Source: JACKCB01 sp964452775 (GTDB taxonomy: Bacteria; Chloroflexota; Anaerolineae; Promineifilales; Promineifilaceae). From it: DNA of 64,000 nucleotides. Position 1 is the stretch's first letter, and every line of letters starts with the position of its first letter. The translations under genes were made by a program, and so were the position numbers. Positions 38,142-47,600 of this stretch are shown here, piece by piece. The notes under the pieces are model-generated. The model had not been told where the DNA came from. It worked only from the letters and a program-made list of their open reading frames with translations, and did not search any database. Where the stretch lies: positions 5,979 through 69,978 of the forward strand of contig CAYVQP010000012.1 of NCBI GenBank assembly GCA_964452775.1, given 5' to 3'.

Positions 38142-39107
38142 CTACGCGCCGAAGCCGTCTTCCTGTGGATCGCCAACGGTGGCCAGCCGGCCGAAGCCGC
38201 GAGTGCCCATGCCGCCCACGCCGAGCCAGCGCACCAATTTCAGGCCGGATTCCATCACGTCCAGCGCCTCCGTCCAGTTAACACCAGTGGGCATCTCGTG
38301 TTCCTTGTAGGTCTTCAGGCATTTGTCCTTCGGGAAGCTCTCGCGATAGTCGTCAATTACCACGTCCATGGTCAGGAATGTGGCGCGGGGTAGCGCTTCA
38401 TAGGTGAACAACGCCCCATCCTGTGCCGCGCCAGTATCAGAATTAATGGAGACCGAAGTCCGCACTTCCAGGTTGCTGTTGACCACCTGGCTGAATAGCT
38501 CTTGCCCTACGACGGCGATGCGCGCCTTGACGGCGTCCAGGTCTGATCCCTGCCAAGCATTGGCCGGCCACTCGATCGTGCACTCACCGGCGACCGATAG
38601 GTTGAGCCAGCCCAGGTTAAGTTGGTTGCCGGCGTTGGCCGAGGTAACGCGCGTGTTGTCATTACCTGGGGCCGGATCACATCCGCAGCCCGCCTCGGCC
38701 AGCCGCTCCGCCGTGGTCACCCACATCGGTCCGCGCGCAGTGTGCACGGGAAACAAGAGCACGCGCGCATCGAAGATGTTCGCCACGCCGGATTTGGCTT
38801 CGCTGCGCTCTTCGTCGTCTTCATCGCCCCTTCTCTTGGCAATATAGCCGAAAGTGTAGCAGATTGGGTTGGTGGCCGGATCCCTTACCTTCTCATGGCT
38901 CTGGCCGGCGGCCTCCGGGTTTTCGTATATGCGGGCCGCATAGGCGCGTATGGCCCCATGCAAGCTTGTGCCGGGGATTTTGGGCACATAGGTGCCGGCC
39001 TCACGCACGATGCTGTTGTCCACCCGGCCCAACCGGTAACCGCCCGCGCCCACATGCACGGGGTCACGCGTGACCAGCAAATAGGAACGTCGTGTAAAGC
39101 TTGCCAT
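38142..39107 (-). CDS. cmr4: Cmr4-like Cas7 backbone subunit
   Basis: A 321-residue Cas7-group RAMP. The N-terminus matches Cmr4: LLVTRDPVHVGAGGYRLGRV, then VDNSIVREAGTYVPKIPGTS and LHGAIRAYAA. The Asp in RVDNSIVRE corresponds to the residue that cuts target RNA every six bases in Cmr4/Csm3, so RNA cleavage is probably intact. The C-terminal Gly-rich part is WLGVGGMGTRGFGRL. Several copies polymerise along the crRNA. Ribosome site GGAGAGAG precedes the ATG. Confidence 0.85.
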   Translation of the reverse strand: MASFTRRSYLLVTRDPVHVGAGGYRLGRVDNSIVREAGTYVPKIPGTSLHGAIRAYAARIYENPEAAGQSHEKVRDPATNPICYTFGYIAKRRGDEDDEERSEAKSGVANIFDARVLLFPVHTARGPMWVTTAERLAEAGCGCDPAPGNDNTRVTSANAGNQLNLGWLNLSVAGECTIEWPANAWQGSDLDAVKARIAVVGQELFSQVVNSNLEVRTSVSINSDTGAAQDGALFTYEALPRATFLTMDVVIDDYRESFPKDKCLKTYKEHEMPTGVNWTEALDVMESGLKLVRWLGVGGMGTRGFGRLATVGDPQEDGFGA

Positions 39108-39133
39108 ATCTCTCTCCTTATTCGAAAGGTCGG

Positions 39134-42100
39134 CTATACCGCGACCGGCTGTTTCCTGCTCTCCCGAGCCTTGCCCAGTATCTCCAGATGCAGCTCCGCC
39201 AGATCGGCCAGCACACCGTCAGCCCCGGCGGCGATCATCACGTCGTGGATGTCCTTTCTGCCGCTTATTACTTTCAGGCCCGGCCAACCTCCCTTTGAGC
39301 GCCACGTCGCTCCCTTTAGCGTGTCCGTCACAAACTGCCTGAAAACCTCGGTCACGCCATCTCGGAACTCACGCCGCCAAGCGTCGCGGGTAGCCTCGAT
39401 CCGGAAGATGATCTGGGTTATCTGGCTGGTTTCCAGACCTTCGGACAACAAGCGCCACAGGAGCAATAGCTCCTCCAGGTCGGACAGCAAGAAGGGGCGC
39501 GTCGGCCGGTCAGGTCGCCGGCCTTCCTGGTCATAGCGGATTTCAAAGCGCCGGCTCACAGCATCCAGGTAAGAATAGTCGAGATAGCTCGGGCGAATAC
39601 GGACAGTTGCGCCCGAGGATAGCTCTTCCACATGCACTATGGCTTCGACCTCCGCGCCGTTATTATTTGGGTTGTCTACCTTCTTCAGGTACGGATACCA
39701 GATGTCTTTCGTCTCGTTGTCGCCCATGTGCTGTGGATAGTGCAGCACGATGGCCCGGGAACCGTGTTCGAGCTCCAGCCGGTGGTAGACAACCTCGCGC
39801 TCACTGCCGTTCTTGGGTTTCTCATATAGGGTATCCGCCTCGTTCGACTTCACCGACCAGCTCTCCCACCCGGCGGGCATCTCCAGGAAGCGCCGCCCGG
39901 CATCGAGCACGGCCGCCAGCGGGGTGCGCCGGTCGAAGAAGACCAGCCCCAGGTGTATCGGCAGCCGGTCAGCGACCCTGGCGAAGTGCTTGCGGTAGCG
40001 CGCATTAATTGCCTGAGCTACATTAAGGGCGTGTGTGGCGGGAATGAGCACCATCGCCAAGCCGGGTTCAGTTAGTAAAGACAGTGTCGGGTTGTAGCCT
40101 GCCTCGGTGCGTCTGACGGTAATGATCTTCAGATCAGTCGCCATTGTAACGGCAGGCTGCAGGAAGCCCGATGGATTGGCCACATCAACGTGCTGATTCT
40201 CAAGATTGTCTGCAAACCAGTCGTCTCCAGCATCAGTATCCAGGATGCCGCGCCGCTTCAGCCGGCGCAGCGCCCCGGCCAGGTTCTCGGCAGTGATGAA
40301 GTATTTGTTTTGATTGTCCCACACGACCTGCAGCGTGAACTGCTCGAAGTCCAGCTCGTAGGCGTGCCCATGCCGGACGCCGGCGGGCCGCCGATCCAGG
40401 GTGATGAGCAACCGGTATGGGGCGTCAGGAACGATCCCGGGTATAGTCTGCTCAACGTTCGTCTTCCAGAATCCACGCGCCTCTTCCGATATGCGATAGA
40501 GGCGCGCAGGAGACGGGTTCTTGGTCACCCTGGGATTCTCCTTCACCAGGAGGGTATCGAGCAATTGCCCGTTCAGCCAATCGTCCAGCGGCAACCGGCC
40601 CACAAGCAGCGCCAGCCGGCCGCTGTTGTCGGCCACCTCATCGGTCCAGATGGTCCTTTGCTGGTCGAGCAACCAGTCTGCGGAGCGCCGCTGCCGGCGG
40701 TCCAGGCAAACGCGGCAGATGTTCTGTTCAAGGGCCACCTCAATCGGCGCCCCCGTCAGCTTGTCTTCAGTGAGCTCGCCGACTGAACCGACCGGCCGCA
40801 GCCGGCAGACCACACAGACCTCGGCGTTCCCGCGCTCCTGCCGCGACCAGGCTATATCCAGCTTCGCGATGTCGTCAGGGTGCAGCATCGGCTGTGTATC
40901 CTGCGCCTGCTTCCGGGGGTCGGCTACCAGGCGGCTGATGGCGGAGCGGCGGTCCTTCTCGTGCCGATTTGAGACTTGCTCGTAGTCCGCGTCAGACTCA
41001 TCCGGCGCCTTGAAACGGAATGAATCCAGCATTCTAAACGGGATTGGGTCACCCACAGACACGACTTCTGGGCGCAAATCGGCCGGGAAGCAGAGGGCAA
41101 TCCTGTCGGTTACAACCGCTTTGTCCTGTCCGAGCGGAGGGCACAGGTAATACTCGCCATATTCATCATGGCTAAACCGCGCCCCAAAAGCATACTCGAA
41201 CTCGAGCAGCTCGCGCACTGCCCGGTAAGCAACATCGAGTTCGTCGCGGACCCCTAGTACATCACCGATCCTGTCACCCCGCGCTAGGAGAGCCAGCTCG
41301 TTCACGCGAACATGCAGCGGTTGCACCTGGAGATCCTTGATGCTGGCTGGCCAGCCGCCGATAAAGACCTGCGCCGCCGCAATACGCGAAAGGCAGGCAA
41401 CGACATAACCCCAATCCCACAGGGAGACCTCGTTGGTCGAGCGCCGTGTGTCCGCAAGGCCGGGCTTCATACAGTCAGCCATCGCGTCCGACCATCTCAG
41501 CCAGTCAGGATAGGACATATCATTTAAGAGCAGTTCCAGCGGCAGCAGCCTATATTGTCGGTCCAGGTCAACCACTGGCGTTTCATAGCCGAACGGCGTC
41601 GCCGCAAACTCTTGATTGTGACGTTGCCTGTATTTCTCATCGGCCACCCCGCCCTCATTGGCTTTTTCCTTTTCATAATGGGCGATCCCGTGCAGCGCAC
41701 CCACCAGCTGCGCCGGCTGCATCTTCTTCCGGAATATGGGTTCCAGGTCGCGATAAGCAAACCGGGGCATGGTCAGCAAGATCAGTTCAGCCAGATTGTA
41801 GCCGCCGTCGTCCCCGGACCAGATTGCCGGCAGTTTAACCGCGCTCAGCTTACCGGCTACATCCGGCCCCTCCGACAGCCTAAAAGGGACGCTCCACTGC
41901 GGGTCATTCGCGCGGCTGAACAGTTGGTGAAACGCCTTGTTCTCGGGACCGTCCAATCTCGATTCCAGGTCCTGGTAGTAATAAACGGTGAACGGATTGA
42001 CCACATGCTCGTAACTGAATTTGTACACGGAATCCCGAGACTGGCTTTGCACAAAGCCGCTGGTGAGTTTGCCGATGTCATGCAACAGCCCTAGCGCCCC

Positions 42101-42157
42101 GAGCAGGTGAATCGTGCCCTTCTGGTCGTCAGTCAAATTGAGGAGCGAGCTGCTCAT
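39134..42157 (-). CDS. csx11: Csx11-like Cas10 (III-C), HD present, GGDD absent
   Basis: A 1007-residue Cas10-family large subunit. The N-terminal HD motif is intact (LGLLHDIGKLTSGF, H26 D27), indicating single-strand DNase potential. A zinc-ribbon follows in the middle (CVVC and CRVC). In the Palm region, where cyclase-active Cas10 has a GGDD loop, this protein has TEPGLAMVLIPATHALNV (about residues 690-710) followed by LPIHLGLVFFDRRTPLAAVL, which I recognise as the Csx11 pattern. Thus cyclic oligoadenylate synthesis is unlikely. This defines subtype III-C by the accepted scheme. The start ATG overlaps the stop of the upstream gene. Confidence 0.8.
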   Translation of the reverse strand: MSSSLLNLTDDQKGTIHLLGALGLLHDIGKLTSGFVQSQSRDSVYKFSYEHVVNPFTVYYYQDLESRLDGPENKAFHQLFSRANDPQWSVPFRLSEGPDVAGKLSAVKLPAIWSGDDGGYNLAELILLTMPRFAYRDLEPIFRKKMQPAQLVGALHGIAHYEKEKANEGGVADEKYRQRHNQEFAATPFGYETPVVDLDRQYRLLPLELLLNDMSYPDWLRWSDAMADCMKPGLADTRRSTNEVSLWDWGYVVACLSRIAAAQVFIGGWPASIKDLQVQPLHVRVNELALLARGDRIGDVLGVRDELDVAYRAVRELLEFEYAFGARFSHDEYGEYYLCPPLGQDKAVVTDRIALCFPADLRPEVVSVGDPIPFRMLDSFRFKAPDESDADYEQVSNRHEKDRRSAISRLVADPRKQAQDTQPMLHPDDIAKLDIAWSRQERGNAEVCVVCRLRPVGSVGELTEDKLTGAPIEVALEQNICRVCLDRRQRRSADWLLDQQRTIWTDEVADNSGRLALLVGRLPLDDWLNGQLLDTLLVKENPRVTKNPSPARLYRISEEARGFWKTNVEQTIPGIVPDAPYRLLITLDRRPAGVRHGHAYELDFEQFTLQVVWDNQNKYFITAENLAGALRRLKRRGILDTDAGDDWFADNLENQHVDVANPSGFLQPAVTMATDLKIITVRRTEAGYNPTLSLLTEPGLAMVLIPATHALNVAQAINARYRKHFARVADRLPIHLGLVFFDRRTPLAAVLDAGRRFLEMPAGWESWSVKSNEADTLYEKPKNGSEREVVYHRLELEHGSRAIVLHYPQHMGDNETKDIWYPYLKKVDNPNNNGAEVEAIVHVEELSSGATVRIRPSYLDYSYLDAVSRRFEIRYDQEGRRPDRPTRPFLLSDLEELLLLWRLLSEGLETSQITQIIFRIEATRDAWRREFRDGVTEVFRQFVTDTLKGATWRSKGGWPGLKVISGRKDIHDVMIAAGADGVLADLAELHLEILGKARESRKQPVAV

Positions 42158-43317
42158 GGTTTACCACCTGGCTGCGGCTCGCTTTCCTCCTGCAGGTGTT
42201 CGGCGATGTGTTTCGCCAGGCTCACGAGCTCGTCAAAGCCGAAGAATTCGTGCGTAAAAGGCGCGGTGTGCGCCGCTTGCTCCGACGCCGGCGGTCGCTC
42301 TTCTTCCATCGTCGGCTGCAGTTTGTTGGCTGTCGGCAATAGCGTGCGATACATCCTGTCGGCCGCTTGGGCCATCTTCTTGGGTCGCTTGCCTCCCGGC
42401 GGAAAGTTCGCCTCAAAGCGAGTTGTGAAGGTGTCCGCGGTAACAATGTGGCCCGCGGCGTCAAACATGTGGGGCAGGAAGCGCCGCTCGTGGTCGCTCA
42501 ACTCCGTGCTTGGCGTGTCGCTCGGCGGCTCCGGTTCCGACGCGGGCGACGCGACCGGCTGGAACTCAAACGGCGGCAGCTTGGCCTGCATGAATAGCTC
42601 GCCCCGAACGACCGGGCGGGCAACGCCGTATCCCAGGCTGGTCTTGGCCCCAAAGCCATAGAGCGTCAGTAGGTCGCGCACCGCCTGCACCATAATGACG
42701 AGGTCGGGGCCGATAAAGGCGTAATCCGCCGGGCCGAGCGGCACATATAGCAATTGCAGTCTGCCCTTCGCGCCGATGCGCACCACCTCAAAGTCAATCG
42801 GCTGCTTGCCCCCGCCTGTGTCGCGCTCGTGCGGATTGATGATCTCAATGTCCGTTTCGGCGAAGTCGAAGAAGGTAGCGAAGAACTCCAGGCGACCCCT
42901 CTCCCCGCCTATGCCCGCCCGCGCCACGCCGAAAAGGCGCTCCTCTGTTAGTTGGTCCTGTGGGTGCCCCAGGCGGAAGGCGGCGCGCAAGGCGCCTTTC
43001 CAACCGCTGGAGGCGATCATGGGACGCTTGAAGATGCGCTCACGCTTCAGCGGGTTGTCCAGCACGTGCAGGCCGGCGTCGTCTCGACTCATATAGGGTT
43101 TTTCCAGCGCGAAGAAAATGCGCAGCAAGACGCTATTCCACGGCAGGCCGCTTATCTCGGCGATGGGAATGTCCGGCAGCACCTGGTCCAGCAGCGCTGC
43201 GCCGGCGGATGTTACGCCATGCTTCTGCTGCCATTCACCCCATTTCTGCAGTTTATCCCTCGCCTTAAGAGCGTCCTGATACCAGGGGCCTTCGGCGGCA
43301 ATGAACTCATATTGCAT
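42154..43317 (-). CDS. cmr6: Cmr6-like Cas7 subunit
   Basis: A 387-residue RAMP. The central part carries the loop LYGFGAKTSLGYGVARPV, the hallmark of Cmr6-type Cas7 proteins, and MIASSGWKGALRAAFRLG, the usual insertion helix. The C-terminal 120 residues are charged and low in similarity, longer than in typical Cmr6. In the effector complex Cmr6 sits near the 3' end of the crRNA. It is transcribed between the cmr1-like gene and csx11 and overlaps the latter by 4 bases. Confidence 0.7.
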   Translation of the reverse strand: MQYEFIAAEGPWYQDALKARDKLQKWGEWQQKHGVTSAGAALLDQVLPDIPIAEISGLPWNSVLLRIFFALEKPYMSRDDAGLHVLDNPLKRERIFKRPMIASSGWKGALRAAFRLGHPQDQLTEERLFGVARAGIGGERGRLEFFATFFDFAETDIEIINPHERDTGGGKQPIDFEVVRIGAKGRLQLLYVPLGPADYAFIGPDLVIMVQAVRDLLTLYGFGAKTSLGYGVARPVVRGELFMQAKLPPFEFQPVASPASEPEPPSDTPSTELSDHERRFLPHMFDAAGHIVTADTFTTRFEANFPPGGKRPKKMAQAADRMYRTLLPTANKLQPTMEEERPPASEQAAHTAPFTHEFFGFDELVSLAKHIAEHLQEESEPQPGGKP

Positions 43318-43329
43318 ATAGCACCCTCC

Positions 43330-44433
43330 TTAGGTCAGCAAGTTGGTCAGAAACTGAGTGAAATCGGCTTCTGGACTCACGTTGTCCCGAGATGAGTTGA
43401 ATTCGCGCCAGCTCAGATTGGAATCGACGGTGAGCAACTGCGCCTTCACCGCATCCAAGATGTTGTCGCGGCTCCAGGTCGCGTTGTATTGAGCCGGGGT
43501 GAACGGCAGCCAGCCCCATAGCCTGACAGTGTCCTGCGGTCCGAATGGCTCGGATAGCTCGATCTTGGAGGCCACACGCTGATTTCCGCTGACCTCGCCG
43601 AACACGAAATGGCGCACCGCATCGTTGTTGTTTCCGCCCAACCGCTGGCGTAAATCGATGCGTAGCTCGTAGAACTTCTCGATGGTGTCCATGTTCGGGG
43701 CGTGGAATTCGGCGAAGAAGCAGTTTGTGATTGAGGGCAGCATCGCCGTCTGCCGCTGCTGCATGGAAGTGATCGGGCGGACGCCGGCCAGCCAATTGAG
43801 CAACGCCACGCCGGAGGTAGCATCGCCGCCAATCCGCTTCACCACGCCGAAACCGTGCTGATTCTTCGCGCCCAGGCCCGCCCGGCGTTCGATGAAATGC
43901 AGCAGCCCGCCGATGATGTCCGCGTCGAAGGTTGGGTCAAGTGACGCTACGGCCACATCAAGTTGTCCGACCCGCGGGTGGTCGGGGAGAACCCACTCAG
44001 GGTCCGTCGGCTCAACCTTCTTGGTACGCGGGTTATACTTGATGTGCTGGCGGGAGCTGACGAAGACCGTAGTCTTGCGCGATTTGTCAGGTTGCATGCG
44101 GACATCATTCACCATTAGGCGAAAGCGGCGCCTCCAGCCGGTGGCCCCGAAGACCTGCGCGGCGTCGTCAAGGCCGGCGCCGCGCAGCTCACTCCGCCAT
44201 TGGACTTCGGTTAAGGTATCACGCCGTTCCAGCAGAGGCTTATACCGGTTGGGGTCCAGCATGCTGCGCTCCGGCTTATAGGCCAGACCGCCCGCGCCTC
44301 TCACCAACGCCTCGAACCACCAGCGCAGGCCGCCCATCAGGCCCGTTTCGCGCACACGGCCATTCTTGCCGCCCACATTGCCGGTGTAGATGCCAGTCAG
44401 CGTCTCGTATTGGACGGTAAAACGGCTACTCAT
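43330..44433 (-). CDS. cmr1: Cmr1-like Cas7 subunit
   Basis: A 367-residue RAMP, first gene of the cas operon. The N-terminus shows the Cmr1 pattern: VQYETLTGIYTGNVGGK, then RETGLMGGLRWWFEALVRG, and later RRAGLGAKNQHGFGVVKRIG as the Gly-rich loop. Cmr1 binds the 3' end of the crRNA and target RNA in Cmr complexes. The ATG at 44433 follows CAGGAG. A putative promoter lies about 130 bases upstream. Confidence 0.75.
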   Translation of the reverse strand: MSSRFTVQYETLTGIYTGNVGGKNGRVRETGLMGGLRWWFEALVRGAGGLAYKPERSMLDPNRYKPLLERRDTLTEVQWRSELRGAGLDDAAQVFGATGWRRRFRLMVNDVRMQPDKSRKTTVFVSSRQHIKYNPRTKKVEPTDPEWVLPDHPRVGQLDVAVASLDPTFDADIIGGLLHFIERRAGLGAKNQHGFGVVKRIGGDATSGVALLNWLAGVRPITSMQQRQTAMLPSITNCFFAEFHAPNMDTIEKFYELRIDLRQRLGGNNNDAVRHFVFGEVSGNQRVASKIELSEPFGPQDTVRLWGWLPFTPAQYNATWSRDNILDAVKAQLLTVDSNLSWREFNSSRDNVSPEADFTQFLTNLLT

Positions 44434-44675
44434 AAACTAGCTCCTGGGGAACTCCCGTCCCCCGGCAAGACCCACCAACAACGAGACGCGCCATCGCAAG
44501 TCCCAACCAACACGCGCCATTTGCACGCTAGCTGCCGGACTTCACCGCTAGCAACCACAATAGTATATATTAACACCGCCCACCACAGCAAAAATCCGCA
44601 GCGCCAGACTTTGATGCGAGCTGACAGCGCCCATTAACCCCTATTTGGGTCTTTGGCGGAATCTGGGAGGGCCGT
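44434..44675 (-). promoter_or_regulatory. cas operon upstream region with putative promoter
   Basis: This 242-base segment lies between the array trailer end and cmr1. On the - strand TTGCTG at 44586-44591 and TATATA/TATACT at about 44563-44570 are spaced about 16-17 bases, a plausible sigma-70 type promoter. The effector genes could therefore be expressed apart from the array, although read-through from the array on the same strand is also possible. Confidence 0.45.
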
Positions 44676-47600
44676 GTTTCAATCCCTCAAAGGGTGAGCC
44701 GGCCCTTCTGACTCGTTGGTCCTGGCATCTACAACGACCTGCACCCCTTGTTTCAATCCCTCAAAGGGTGAGCCGGCCCTTCTGACATGGGGTAGACGAT
44801 GACGAAATTGGACACTGGGCTCTCGTTTCAATCCCTCAAAGGGTGAGCCGGCCCTTCTGACGATGTTGTGCGAGGAGTGTTCAGTCTGGGAATACGAGTT
44901 TCAATCCCTCAAAGGGTGAGCCGGCCCTTCTGACATTACATGTGGGAGCTCAGACCACACGAGCACATGAGTTTCAATTCCTCAAAGGGTGAGCCGGCCC
45001 TTCTGACGATTATGGGTATTTTGTTTTGGTTTGGCGGAACTAAGTTTCAATCCCTCAAAGGGTGAGCCGGCCCTTCTGACTCACCTGCTATGGGAGCAAC
45101 GGCACTGGCGAGACCGGTTTCAATCCCTCAAAGGGTGAGCCGGCCCTTCTGACGCAGGGCGACTTGCCCAATTCCGGCCCCCCCCCGAAGTTTCAATCCC
45201 TCAAAGGGTGAGCCGGCCCTTCTGACGGAAGGAATCCAGCTGTACTGGTACGGAAAAGTTGGTTTCAATCCCTCAAAGGGTGAGCCGGCCCTTCTGACAA
45301 GCACGCCCGCAATTTGATGGACGAGGAGGAGAGAAGTTTCAATCCCTCAAAGGGTGAGCCGGCCCTTCTGACGAGCTCGGCTCTCTTCGGCCGGCGGCCC
45401 CGCAAACGTTTCAATCCCTCAAAGGGTGAGCCGGCCCTTCTGACCGGCCGCTTCCGATTTGGATGTTGGCGCGACAAACGTTTCAATCCCTCAAAGGGTG
45501 AGCCGGCCCTTCTGACAAAGAAAAATGAAACGAACGATCTTGTTCGTGAGGTTTCAATCCCTCAAAGGGTGAGCCGGCCCTTCTGACCTCGTACTAGCGG
45601 GGCTTGCGTCGATAACATGCCTTTTTAGTTTCAATCCCTCAAAGGGTGAGCCGGCCCTTCTGACATTTTGGCTCCTCCGTGAGGGGGGTGCATACGACGT
45701 CGGTTTCAATCCCTCAAAGGGTGAGCCGGCCCTTCTGACGGCTCTTGCCACCGTGGGGTGCGCGCGTAGCGCCACGTTTCAATCCCTCAAAGGGTGAGCC
45801 GGCCCTTCTGACGCTCAACCTGGATGAGAACGGGGAGATCAGCTTCGGGTTTCAATCCCTCAAAGGGTGAGCCGGCCCTTCTGACAGTGGAGTGGACAGT
45901 GGCTTCGTCCGGGCATGCTTGGGTTTCAATCCCTCAAAGGGTGAGCCGGCCCTTCTGACTCTCGCGGAAGCCGCCCTCGTGGACGAGCTGAACATGTTTC
46001 AATCCCTCAAAGGGTGAGCCGGCCCTTCTGACCGATTATGCCTGGGATCGGGCGAGCATGGCTTTCACCGTTTCAATCCCTCAAAGGGTGAGCCGGCCCT
46101 TCTGACAGGCTCAAATTGCTGCAGAAGACATAAGAGTACTTGTTTCAATCCCTCAAAGGGTGAGCCGGCCCTTCTGACGATGCGACGTGGATGCGGTGAT
46201 CGCGGACTTGCAGTGTTTCAATCCCTCAAAGGGTGAGCCGGCCCTTCTGACCCATATAGACCATCACATGGAGGTGTGAGATGTCTAGTTTCAATCCCTC
46301 AAAGGGTGAGCCGGCCCTTCTGACGTTTTTGATGATTGCCCCACCGAGGTGGTGGATGAGGTTTCAATCCCTCAAAGGGTGAGCCGGCCCTTCTGACTAT
46401 GCCCCTCCCTTGAGAAAGGAGAAATTGTCTAACAGTTTCAATCCCTCAAAGGGTGAGCCGGCCCTTCTGACCAGTGGAGTACTGGATGAAACCGCGGATG
46501 GCTGACGTTTCAATCCCTCAAAGGGTGAGCCGGCCCTTCTGACCTACTATTATTATGGCCCTCATGGGCCAAATATCATTGTTTCAATCCCTCAAAGGGT
46601 GAGCCGGCCCTTCTGACCGCTCAGCATGACCGCCTGCACTAACTCCTGGGTTTGGTTTCAATCCCTCAAAGGGTGAGCCGGCCCTTCTGACTGGGTGCGA
46701 GGCCCGACAACATCATCGAGGGTGTTGTTTCAATCCCTCAAAGGGTGAGCCGGCCCTTCTGACCCTCGGCTGATGCACCGGTCTACAGCGCTGGTTCTGG
46801 TTTCAATCCCTCAAAGGGTGAGCCGGCCCTTCTGACCCGTTGGTTTGTGCACAAGGCTGGACAGCCGCACAAGTTTCAATCCCTCAAAGGGTGAGCCGGC
46901 CCTTCTGACTGTTGCTACGCCAACGCCAAGCCCCACGACCAGTGGTGGGTTTCAATCCCTCAAAGGGTGAGCCGGCCCTTCTGACCCGAACCTGGGGGTG
47001 AGCAAGAAGCCGGACGATAGTTTCAATCCCTCAAAGGGTGAGCCGGCCCTTCTGACTCGTCACCCTGGAGGTGCCCACGGTCACCAATGCATCGTTTCAA
47101 TCCCTCAAAGGGTGAGCCGGCCCTTCTGACGATCCGCTGCGACCGCGAAATCGGTGAGAAACTTGTTTCAATCCCTCAAAGGGTGAGCCGGCCCTTCTGA
47201 CTTGATGAGCTTGAGCGGCGTCAGAAGTAACTAAAAAAGTTTCAATCCCTCAAAGGGTGAGCCGGCCCTTCTGACGAATTTCTGGCGAAGTACCCAAACG
47301 GGCAGGCGTTGTTTCAATCCCTCAAAGGGTGAGCCGGCCCTTCTGACAAACATTGGCCGGAGGTGGAGAGGTTTGGAGATGTCAGTTTCAATCCCTCAAA
47401 GGGTGAGCCGGCCCTTCTGACGTGTACACGCTCGGCCCGGCCGCCCGCGCCGCCATGTTTCAATCCCTCAAAGGGTGAGCCGGCCCTTCTGACCACCAAC
47501 AGCGGACATTGTGACGGTTGGACAGCAATGGTTTCAATCCCTCAAAGGGTGAGCCGGCCCTTCTGACCTGCCGGAAGACGCCACAGAATTTGAACTGCTC

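Noticed and set aside
34818..44433. Type III-B (Cmr) system with cyclic oligoadenylate signalling
   Set aside because: No GGDD in the Cas10-like protein and no CARF effector in the operon; the Csx11 pattern points to III-C.
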